Positions 1 through 5,556 of a stretch of 8,137 nucleotides of DNA are shown piece after piece; position 1 is the first letter of the stretch, and each line of letters begins with the position of its first letter. The position numbers and the translations under genes were made by a program. A model generated the notes under the pieces. It did no database searches, was not told where the DNA came from, and was given only the letters and a program-made list of their open reading frames with translations. The DNA comes from an uncultured Porphyromonas sp. (GTDB taxonomy: Bacteria; Bacteroidota; Bacteroidia; Bacteroidales; Porphyromonadaceae): positions 1-8,137 of the forward strand of contig CABQOJ010000048.1 in assembly GCA_902465775.1 (NCBI GenBank), written 5' to 3'.

Positions 1-390
1 GCTAGCAAGTGTGGCTACACGCCTCAACTGGCTGGGCTCGAAGAGCTGTACAAGCAGTACCACGACAAGGGGCTCGTCCTACTGGGCTTCCCCTGCAATC
101 AGTTTGGCGGACAAGACCCCGGCACTGACGAGGAGATACGCAACTTCTGTCAGGTCAACTACGGCGTCACCTTCCCCATCATGCAGAAGGTAGAGGTCAA
201 TGGGCCCCACGCTCACCCGCTCTTCAAGCTCCTCAAGGAGGAGACGAGCCAAGACTCAGATCTGCCCGTCAAGCCGATACAGTGGAACTTCAACAAGTTC
301 CTCATCTCCCGTGACGGCACCGAGATAACCCGCTACGGATCGGCTAAGCTCCCGAAGAACTTAGCCAAGGATATTGAAGCTCTCCTTTAA
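1..390 (+). CDS. Glutathione peroxidase family protein (5' end cut off by window)
   Basis: Peroxidase that reduces hydrogen peroxide and organic hydroperoxides; bacterial members of this cysteine type usually take electrons from thioredoxin rather than glutathione. The frame is open from base 1 and gives 129 residues to a TAA at 388-390. The usual length is about 160-180, so roughly the first 30-50 residues lie outside the window. Visible signatures are ASKCGYTPQ (peroxidatic Cys, not selenocysteine), GFPCNQFGGQDPG (with the catalytic-tetrad Gln), a Cys in EEIRNFCQ at the place of the resolving cysteine of thioredoxin-dependent enzymes, and WNFNKFLI (tetrad Trp and Asn). No signal peptide can be judged because the N-terminus is missing. 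The next gene starts 14 bp after the stop, suggesting an operon with the NfeD and SPFH genes. Family assignment is firm; thioredoxin as reductant is inferred from the cysteine pattern. Confidence 0.95.
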   Translation, partial: ASKCGYTPQLAGLEELYKQYHDKGLVLLGFPCNQFGGQDPGTDEEIRNFCQVNYGVTFPIMQKVEVNGPHAHPLFKLLKEETSQDSDLPVKPIQWNFNKFLISRDGTEITRYGSAKLPKNLAKDIEALL

Positions 391-404
391 TTTCCCCTAA
401 AGCT

Positions 405-860
405 ATGTTTGACTCTCCCATCTACTTTTGGCTCATCGCTGGGCTACTTCTCCTACTCGTTGAGCTACTCACGCCAGGCTTCGTTGTAGCCTGCTTTGGC
501 ATAGGAGCTTTGCTGGCAATACTGCCGGCAGCCCTCGGAGCCTCCGTCACTTGGCAGGTGCTTACCTTTTGCATCGGATCGATCCTCGCCCTTTTGCTCC
601 TGCGCCCTATGGTTCGCCGCCTCAGTCGCAACAAAGAGACCGCTCACACGGGCATAGAGGCACTCTACGGGCGCACGGCTCGTGTCACCGAGTGCATAGA
701 CGCTAGTCGAGAGACGGGACGCATCGCTGTGGACGGGGACAACTGGCGCGCCCGCACGGTGGCTCCCGACATGGTCATCCCACGTGGCGAGATGGTCCGC
801 ATCGTCAGCAACGACAGCATCGTCATGATCGTTGAGCCGATCACACAATCAGCAGAATAA
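405..860 (+). CDS. NfeD family membrane protein (short form)
   Basis: Small NfeD protein of 151 residues, expected to sit in the membrane and partner the SPFH protein encoded next. Three hydrophobic segments are visible at about residues 6-24, 27-45 and 50-67, followed by an RRLSRNK basic stretch and a soluble C-terminal part (about 85-148) of the size and pattern of the NfeD OB-fold domain (GRTARV, then the GRIAVDGDNWRAR strand, then IPRGEMVRIV). The motif E-LLTPGF followed by GIGA in the first two helices is typical of the family. It lacks the ClpP-like serine protease domain of long NfeD proteins, so it is the short NfeD1b-like type that normally accompanies a paraslipin. The ATG at 405 is 14 bp after the upstream stop, with no Shine-Dalgarno sequence, as is common in Bacteroidota. 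Role in membrane organisation or SPFH assembly is inferred from family knowledge. Confidence 0.9.
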   Translation: MFDSPIYFWLIAGLLLLLVELLTPGFVVACFGIGALLAILPAALGASVTWQVLTFCIGSILALLLLRPMVRRLSRNKETAHTGIEALYGRTARVTECIDASRETGRIAVDGDNWRARTVAPDMVIPRGEMVRIVSNDSIVMIVEPITQSAE

Positions 861-882
861 CAACCCCAAACATTACACATAT

Positions 883-1899
883 ATGGAAGCATCCCTCATC
901 GTACTAGGCGTACTCGTCCTCCTAGTCATCTACATCATCGCCAAGGGTCTGGTTATCGTCCAGCAGTCTGAGACAATGATCATCGAGCGTCTCGGGCGCT
1001 ATCTCAAGACCCTCCCCTCGGGTATCAACCTGATCATTCCTTTCATTGATAAGCCACGTCCTATGGTTTGGCGTATCACAGCTTCATCCAGCAAGGGCGG
1101 CACGCTCGTACGCTTTATCAATACTGACCGCATCGACCTACGAGAGAATGTCTACGACTTCGCCCGTCAGAGCGTCATCACCCGTGACAACGTCGTCACG
1201 GAGATCAATGCGGTTCTTTACTTCCAAATTGTCGAGCCACTCAAAGCGGTCTACGAGATCTCTAACCTCCCCGTAGCTATCGAGATGCTCACGCAGACTT
1301 CGTTGCGTAACGTGATTGGTGAGATGGATCTCGATGAGACGCTCACCAGCCGTGACACGATCAATAGCAAGCTGCGCGACATCCTCGACGAGGCGACGAA
1401 TAAGTGGGGTGTCAAGGTAAACCGCGTGGAGCTACAAGACATCAACCCGCCCCGAGACATACGCGATGCGATGGAAAAGCAGATGCGTGCCGAGCGTGAT
1501 AAGCGTGCTCAGGTACTCACCGCTGAGGGTCAGAAGGAGGCTATGATCCGTGAGTCTGAGGGTCGTATGACTGAGTCGGTCAACCACGCCGAGGGTGAGA
1601 AGAAAGCGCAGATCCTCGCTGCCGAGGCTGACGCTCGTGCTACCATCCTTCGTGCAGAGGCTGAGGCAGAGGCCATCGAACGCATCACCTCCGCAGTCGC
1701 CAGCACGGGCAGCAATCCTACGCAGTACCTTATAGCGATGCGCTATCTGGATACGCTCGAGAAGATCGGTCGCAACAGCTCCGACAAGACGCTCTTCCTC
1801 CCCTACGAGGCGACGGGCATCCTCTCCGCTCTCGGTGGCATCAAGGAAGTCTCCGCCAGCGAGGTGGGCAACCTCCTGACCAAGGTCGGCAAGCACTAG
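883..1899 (+). CDS. SPFH/band 7 (paraslipin, QmcA/stomatin-like) protein
   Basis: Membrane-anchored SPFH-domain protein of 338 residues. An N-terminal hydrophobic anchor (about residues 4-20) is followed by the band-7 domain (about 22-190; note QQSETMIIERLGRYLKTL and ITRDNVVTEINAVLYFQI). An Ala/Glu/Arg-rich coiled coil spans about 196-268, with repeated AEG/AEA units, and a C-terminal tail contains QYLIAMRYLDTLEKI and a small-residue segment. This architecture matches bacterial paraslipins, which oligomerise into large membrane-associated cages or microdomains with NfeD partners. The frame is open further upstream to an ATG at 832, but that start would overlap the NfeD gene by 29 bases and add a polar leader. 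The ATG at 883 directly precedes the anchor helix, lies 22 bp after the NfeD stop and has an A/T-rich leader, so it is preferred. QmcA, HflC-like and stomatin names are all used for such proteins; no protease activity is expected. Confidence 0.93.
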   Translation: MEASLIVLGVLVLLVIYIIAKGLVIVQQSETMIIERLGRYLKTLPSGINLIIPFIDKPRPMVWRITASSSKGGTLVRFINTDRIDLRENVYDFARQSVITRDNVVTEINAVLYFQIVEPLKAVYEISNLPVAIEMLTQTSLRNVIGEMDLDETLTSRDTINSKLRDILDEATNKWGVKVNRVELQDINPPRDIRDAMEKQMRAERDKRAQVLTAEGQKEAMIRESEGRMTESVNHAEGEKKAQILAAEADARATILRAEAEAEAIERITSAVASTGSNPTQYLIAMRYLDTLEKIGRNSSDKTLFLPYEATGILSALGGIKEVSASEVGNLLTKVGKH

Positions 1900-1911
1900 C
1901 TCCGCCTTGGT
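1879..1911 (+). terminator. Bulged hairpin spanning the SPFH stop codon
   Basis: ACCAAGG (1879-1885) pairs with CCTTGGT (1905-1911). The stem continues with CGG (1887-1889) to CCG (1902-1904) across a bulged T1886, and AGC (1892-1894) to GCT (1899-1901) around a 4-base loop. The TAG stop (1897-1899) lies in the apex. There is no downstream T-run, so it is a candidate transcript-end hairpin rather than a textbook intrinsic terminator. Confidence 0.4.
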
Positions 1912-1994
1912 AGCGTATGCCATAGATGCCTAGCAAACTCACACGCAGCGTATGAGCAAGGTCTCGATACGATTCATCTAAAGACTAAACTCAA

Positions 1995-2047
1995 GAGAGA
2001 GGAAAGTGAACTGGTTAGTACCACTAACCAGTTGAAACTCCTCGCTC
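1995..2047. repeat. Long inverted-repeat stem with a perfect 11-bp core
   Basis: AACTGGTTAGT (2009-2019) and ACTAACCAGTT (2023-2033) are perfect reverse complements around a 3-base ACC loop. Outside a roughly 5x5 internal loop, GAGAGAGGA (1995-2003) pairs with TCCTCGCTC (2039-2047) at 8 of 9 positions. No T-run follows on either strand, which argues against a simple terminator. Possible identities are a dispersed palindromic repeat, the end or relic of a miniature mobile element, a structured RNA, or a protein-binding palindrome. The sequence alone does not decide between them. Confidence 0.6.
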
Positions 2048-2143
2048 CCAATGGGCAGATACCACAAGCTTGAGAGGTCTACTACACGCTGCACTTACGG
2101 ATAAGGTAAACGATAGAGCAACTTTTATGAAGGGGATCGACTA

Positions 2144-2159
2144 CTCGTATTATTACGAG
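2144..2159. repeat. Short inverted repeat CTCGTA-TTAT-TACGAG
   Basis: Six-base arms CTCGTA (2144-2149) and TACGAG (2154-2159) flank a TTAT loop. The left arm is part of TACTCGTA, the reverse complement of an octamer that recurs at 2354-2361 and 2510-2517. It could be a small hairpin or a dyad operator; no function is assigned. Confidence 0.35.
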
Positions 2160-2401
2160 CAGTGGAGTATTCGCAGGTCTAATTCATAGAGAGTGCAAAG
2201 ATAGTAAGAGGAGCCACAGAGTCTGATCTCTAGTGCACTCAACATCGTCTTGTAACCTGCAAGCATCTCAACAAACCCTAGATAAGAGCGACGCCACAAA
2301 TGCCTCAAACCTATAGGACACGAAGACAAAGCGTTTAGGGCACTATTGCTTTGTACGAGTAGATGAATGCAATCAATAGAGTGAAATAAGCCACACATAC
2401 T

Positions 2402-2458
2402 ATGGCTAAGAAAAAGAAAACCGCAGAGGCGGGTACGCCCAGCCGTGTAGCCTCGTAA
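2402..2458 (+). CDS. Possible leader peptide or small ORF, 18 aa
   Basis: ATG at 2402 reads MAKKKKTAEAGTPSRVAS and stops at TAA 2456-2458, four bases before a strong hairpin. Four consecutive Lys codons follow the start. The leader before the ATG is fairly A/T-rich, as Bacteroidota initiation sites tend to be, but there is no Shine-Dalgarno sequence. I do not recognise the peptide. It could be a leader peptide of the downstream cas operon, the remains of a longer gene, or chance; at this length chance cannot be excluded. Confidence 0.2.
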   Translation: MAKKKKTAEAGTPSRVAS

Positions 2459-2461
2459 TAG

Positions 2462-2494
2462 GGACGCCCGCTCGTGTCTAGCAAGCGGGCGTCC
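2462..2494 (+). terminator. GC-rich hairpin upstream of cas3 (terminator or attenuator candidate)
   Basis: GGACGCCCGCT (2462-2472) and AGCGGGCGTCC (2484-2494) are perfect 11-base complements separated by an 11-base loop. The following GTTGTATC is only weakly T-rich, so intrinsic termination is possible but not certain. It ends 39 bases before the cas3 start and begins just after the mini-ORF stop. It could insulate the cas operon from upstream transcription, or act as an attenuator if the promoter lies upstream of it. Confidence 0.55.
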
Positions 2495-2533
2495 GTTGTA
2501 TCAAAGCAATACGAGTAACGAATAATCCACACT

Positions 2534-4264
2534 ATGAGCAACACAGAGCAGATAGCCCACGTAAGGGCTCTAGAGGATGGCTTCTACGAGACGCAGCCTC
2601 TCTTAGATCATCTACACGGCGTGGCGGAGCTGGCGCAGAGCTACGCTGAGCGCATCACCGATTACCCAGAGCTTGGCGAGATCGGTTACCTGCTGGGGCT
2701 CCTGCACGACTTGGGCAAGTTCCAGGAGGGCTTCCAGCGCTACATCCGACAACAGTCAGGTTTAGACCCAACGCTCAACGGGTGGCGCACTCCGCACAGC
2801 CCCGCAGGAGCACGCTACGCCTACGACTTAGAGCAGGTGGGCGCTAATAAGCAACTTCTCAAGATCCTCTCGCTCTGCATCGGGGCTCACCACCGAGGGC
2901 TCTACGATGACTCCGAGTGGCGAGGACAAGTTGTCAGTTCTAGTGAGACTAAGAGAGCAGTAGTAGACCTAGTCAAGGGACTTCGACCAGAGGCGCTCCA
3001 GCTTGAAGAGCTGCTTCACAAAGCTTCTCTGGACAAGGTCGCTACGGTGTGGGACAAGCTATACGAGGAAGACTACCAGCTACTGATCCGTATGCTTTTT
3101 TCCTGCCTAGTAGACGCAGACTTCCTTGACACGGAGCGGTTTATGTCTCCCGACAAGAGCCTTGTTCGCCAGAGTGCCAAGGCTTCGCTAGAGCAAATGC
3201 GCGCTCAGCTAGAGGAGTATGTGTCACACTTCAACCGTGAGGGGCGGATCAATGAGGCGCGAGCAGCCTTCCTCGACCAGTGCCGTAGACATGGGCGCAC
3301 GGCTCAGCGAAAGATCTACTCGCTCACGCTCCCCACAGGTGCCGGCAAGACGGTCTCCTCGATGATGTGGGCTCTAGAGCACGCCATAGCACAGGGGTGT
3401 GAGCGCATCATCTACGTCATCCCCTACACCTCGATCATCACCCAGACGGCGCAAACCTTTAGGGACATCTTTGGGGCGGATCAAGTGCTGGAGCATCACT
3501 CAGATGTAGATGCCAAGGAGCGCGCTGACGAAGCTCTGGAGTACACCAAACTCATGACGGAAAACTGGGACGTGCCGCTCGTCGTGACAACCAACGTGCA
3601 GTTCTTCGAGTCGCTCTACGCTCATCGTGTGAGTCGCTGTCGTAAGCTCCACAACATTTGCAATTCGGTCGTTGTCTTTGACGAGGTGCAGATGTTTCCC
3701 CCTCGGCTGCTCAACCCGATCCTGCGTGTGGTAGAGAGTCTCCACTACGCCTTCCGTGTGGAGCCTCTCTTCTGCACCGCCACGCTACCAGTCTTTGACA
3801 AAGACATCCTATCAGACAGCAAGCGGATCGGCCATGAGTTCTTCTTCCTCGAGAAGCCCATTCAGGAAGTCGTACCTTATGATGCTGAGCGCTTTGCGCC
3901 CTTTGACAAAGTTCGCTACCATTGGGACCCGCTTCGGCTCTCTACAGAGGAACTGGCCGAGCAGTTGACCGAGCACGAGAGCTTCCTCTGTATCGTGAAC
4001 AGTCGCAAGGATGCGTCTCTATGCGGCTCTGCAAGCTCAAGACAAGTCGGGCGAAGGGCTGATACATCTCTCACGAAGGATGTGCTCGGCGCACATTCAG
4101 AAGCGCATAGAGGAGATACGCCATCGCCTGAAGGCTGGAGAGCCGGTGCGTGTCGTCAGTACACCGCTGGTCGAGGCTGGTGTAGACCTAGACTTCCCCG
4201 TGGTCTACCGAGCGATGGCGGGTCTAGACTCGGTCATGCAGGCCGCTGGGCGGTGCAACCGTGA
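2534..4264 (+). CDS. cas3 N-terminal fragment as read: HD nuclease plus RecA lobe 1
   Basis: Without frameshift correction this is a 576-residue product. Residues 1-494 are genuine Cas3 sequence (HD domain and first RecA lobe with Walker A and DEVQ). Residues from about 495 on are out-of-frame Arg/Gly/Ser-rich sequence with no Cas3 similarity, ending at TGA 4262-4264. It lacks helicase motifs V and VI, so ATP-driven unwinding should be lost, while the isolated HD domain could still fold. If the shift is a sequencing error, this fragment does not exist. Confidence 0.6.
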   Translation: MSNTEQIAHVRALEDGFYETQPLLDHLHGVAELAQSYAERITDYPELGEIGYLLGLLHDLGKFQEGFQRYIRQQSGLDPTLNGWRTPHSPAGARYAYDLEQVGANKQLLKILSLCIGAHHRGLYDDSEWRGQVVSSSETKRAVVDLVKGLRPEALQLEELLHKASLDKVATVWDKLYEEDYQLLIRMLFSCLVDADFLDTERFMSPDKSLVRQSAKASLEQMRAQLEEYVSHFNREGRINEARAAFLDQCRRHGRTAQRKIYSLTLPTGAGKTVSSMMWALEHAIAQGCERIIYVIPYTSIITQTAQTFRDIFGADQVLEHHSDVDAKERADEALEYTKLMTENWDVPLVVTTNVQFFESLYAHRVSRCRKLHNICNSVVVFDEVQMFPPRLLNPILRVVESLHYAFRVEPLFCTATLPVFDKDILSDSKRIGHEFFFLEKPIQEVVPYDAERFAPFDKVRYHWDPLRLSTEELAEQLTEHESFLCIVNSRKDASLCGSASSRQVGRRADTSLTKDVLGAHSEAHRGDTPSPEGWRAGACRQYTAGRGWCRPRLPRGLPSDGGSRLGHAGRWAVQP

Positions 4265-4835
4265 GGGACGTATGGCAGAGCCTGGCGAGGTCTACATCTT
4301 TCGCCTTACTGATGGAACGAACATCCCAGGTGAGATGGGCTGGGCGCAAAGCGCTCTGGAGGATCTGCTTGATCGGCTGGCTGAGCAGGGAGCTCCGCAG
4401 AGAGAGGAGATCGAGCGATACTACCAGGCATTCTATAATGATGTCGACTGCTTCGACAACAAGAAAGATAAGGAGGTTTCAAGACTGCTTTGGGATGTGG
4501 ATGATAAGCGATGTGAGGGGCTACGTTTCGAGTATGAGACAGCGAGCGAGAACTTTAGATACATCGAGAATCAAGATACCCCGATCGTTATACCCTATGG
4601 CGATGCGGGGAAAGCAATCATCAAGAAGCTCCAAAGCAACATTCCGCTGACACGACAAGAGTACCGACAAATGAATCGGCTTACCGTTGGTCTAAAACAA
4701 AAAGATTGTTTAACTTTGGAGGGAAGCATCTCAGTTAGCGAGGGCGGCATCGCTTATTTGACCGATGATAAGCTCTACAGCACGGAGACTGGGATACAGA
4801 TAATCGATCAGACATCAACATTCTTGACAGCATAA
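4011..4835 (+). CDS. cas3 C-terminal fragment: RecA lobe 2 and C-terminal domain
   Basis: The second Cas3 frame begins almost exactly at an ATG (4011), giving a 274-residue ORF. It contains STPLVEAGVDLDFP (residues 50-63; motif V) and QAAGRCNREG (77-86; arginine-finger motif VI), followed by the accessory C-terminal region. Cas3 similarity starts at the second residue (RLYAALQ), so the ATG is probably a by-product of the shift, though a separately translated lobe cannot be excluded. Ribosomes already translating frame 1 pass through this start until 4264, which makes efficient independent initiation unlikely. The last 250 bases or so are more A/T-rich than the rest. cas5c starts 4 bp after the stop. 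Confidence 0.6.
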   Translation: MRLYAALQAQDKSGEGLIHLSRRMCSAHIQKRIEEIRHRLKAGEPVRVVSTPLVEAGVDLDFPVVYRAMAGLDSVMQAAGRCNREGRMAEPGEVYIFRLTDGTNIPGEMGWAQSALEDLLDRLAEQGAPQREEIERYYQAFYNDVDCFDNKKDKEVSRLLWDVDDKRCEGLRFEYETASENFRYIENQDTPIVIPYGDAGKAIIKKLQSNIPLTRQEYRQMNRLTVGLKQKDCLTLEGSISVSEGGIAYLTDDKLYSTETGIQIIDQTSTFLTA

Positions 4836-4839
4836 ACAT

Positions 4840-5556
4840 ATGGAAGAGTATATAGATAAGGAGTACTGCCTGCGTGTGCGTGGCCCTTTCGCTTGCTTCA
4901 CACGCCCCGAGATGAAAGTGGAGCGTGTCAGCTATGATGTGATCACGCCTAGTGCAGCGCGAGCCATCTTTCAGGCGATCTACTGGAAGCCCGCCATACG
5001 CTGGGAGATCACGAAGATAGAGGTGCTAGCCCCGATCAAGCGGTTTACCATCAAGCGAAACGAGGTGGCCTCAATCATGAGCAAAGGAAGTACAGGCATC
5101 AACGTTTCAGAGGATCGCAGACAGCGTGCCTCCTACATATTGCGTGACGTAGACTATCGGATCTATGCCAAGATGGTCTACATCCCCGTGAGAAACCGTT
5201 CAGCTAGTTGTCAGAAGCACTACAACGAGGAGTACAGCGAAGCCGAGCGCAAAGCGGAGAACCCGAGGAAATACCAAGAGATATTCGAGCGCAGAGCCAA
5301 AGCTGGGCAGTGCTTCACGATGCCTTACCTAGGGTGTCGTGAGTTCACCTGTGCCTTTGAGTATGTGGACCTAGAGCATGGAGAGACATCCCTAGAGCCC
5401 AAGCCTATCTCTGAGAGTCGCGACCTAAGCATCATGCTCTACGACATGGACTTCGAGCGGGATAGGAAGAATCCCCCAGCTATGTTTTATCATGCGCAAA
5501 TGACCGAGGGCGTCATCCTCGTCCCCCCGATGGATAGTAATGAGATACTGAGATGA
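4840..5556 (+). CDS. cas5c: CRISPR-associated protein Cas5c/Cas5d (type I-C)
   Basis: RAMP-fold subunit of type I-C Cascade. In this subtype it replaces Cas6 as the endoribonuclease that cuts pre-crRNA at each repeat and keeps the crRNA 5' handle. The 238 residues show the family N-terminus LRVRGPFACFTRPEMKVERVSYDV, split here as RGPFACFTRPEMKVERV then SYDVITPSAARAIF, followed by AIYWKP (Y48) and the Gly-containing GQCFTMPYLGCREF block (156-169). By family knowledge of the Bacillus halodurans enzyme, catalysis uses a Tyr in the YWKP motif and a Lys-His pair; here these align with Y48, K144 and Y145, so the His appears to be Tyr. It starts 4 bp after cas3 and its stop overlaps the cas8c start in ATGA, indicating translational coupling. 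The family is certain; the residue alignment is by eye. Confidence 0.95.
   Translation: MEEYIDKEYCLRVRGPFACFTRPEMKVERVSYDVITPSAARAIFQAIYWKPAIRWEITKIEVLAPIKRFTIKRNEVASIMSKGSTGINVSEDRRQRASYILRDVDYRIYAKMVYIPVRNRSASCQKHYNEEYSEAERKAENPRKYQEIFERRAKAGQCFTMPYLGCREFTCAFEYVDLEHGETSLEPKPISESRDLSIMLYDMDFERDRKNPPAMFYHAQMTEGVILVPPMDSNEILR

Larger units (their letters stand above)
1900..2533. other. 634-bp intergenic region without a convincing long gene
   Basis: Separates the GPx-NfeD-SPFH cluster from the CRISPR-Cas operon. It contains a perfect 11-bp palindrome within a longer stem (1995-2047), a short hairpin (2144-2159), nested inverted repeats (2173-2260), three TACGAGTA octamers, an 18-codon mini-ORF (2402-2458) and a GC-rich hairpin (2462-2494). 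Open frames on the - strand (about 81 codons over 2153-2398 and 69 codons over 2335-2544) have no recognisable domain and overlap these structures. I found no good match to the Bacteroidota promoter (TTG/TTTG, then about 20 bases, then TAnnTTTG) pointing toward cas3. No tRNA, rRNA or transposase was recognised. Confidence 0.6.
2534..4835 (+). pseudogene. cas3: cas3, type I-C CRISPR helicase-nuclease, interrupted by a frameshift
   Basis: Cas3 is recruited by DNA-bound Cascade, unwinds the target and degrades it. Correcting one frameshift gives about 767 residues, normal for type I-C Cas3. The N-terminal HD nuclease domain shows H26, LLHDLGK (H58, D59), the HSPAGA histidine (H88) and GAHHRG (H119, H120). 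RecA lobe 1 has Walker A LPTGAGKT (266-273), DEVQ (383-386) and a CTATLP motif III. RecA lobe 2 lies in the next frame, with STPLVEAGVDLD and QAAGRCNREG (motif VI), then a C-terminal domain. The break is at 4013-4016: the first frame reads NSRKDA, and the continuation RLYAALQAQ begins at 4014. A TGA at 3996 in the second frame and a TGA at 4262-4264 in the first bracket the shift. Loss of CG from GCGCGT fits exactly. All catalytic motifs remain, so the damage may be recent or a sequence error. The start at 2534 has no Shine-Dalgarno sequence. Confidence 0.9.

Noticed and set aside
465..848. 127-codon - strand open frame opposite the NfeD gene
   Set aside because: Antisense shadow of a well-supported NfeD coding frame; no family resemblance.
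2009..2047. Palindrome considered as a stray CRISPR repeat of the neighbouring locus
   Set aside because: Only one copy, no spacer-like periodicity, and the perfect 11-bp stem with a 3-base loop is unlike type I-C repeats; arrays normally follow cas2.
2196..2203. Bacteroidota -7 promoter element TATCTTTG on the - strand
   Set aside because: The octamer fits TAnnTTTG, but no -33 TTG/TTTG lies 19-21 bases upstream and no gene follows on that strand.
2153..2398. 81-codon open frame on the - strand in the intergenic region
   Set aside because: No recognisable domain, Cys- and Leu-rich composition, overlap with the inverted repeats and no leader or operon context; probably a chance open frame, though a decayed gene cannot be excluded.
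2335..2544. 69-codon - strand open frame with a hydrophobic C-terminal half
   Set aside because: It overlaps the cas3 start and both arms of the GC-rich hairpin; the hydrophobic run is the antisense of the lysine-rich mini-ORF region, so it is most likely a shadow.
4007..4018. Programmed ribosomal frameshifting in cas3
   Set aside because: No slippery heptamer for -1, no known +1 site such as a rare codon or stop after the slip point, and Cas3 is not known to be recoded; an indel or sequence error is simpler.
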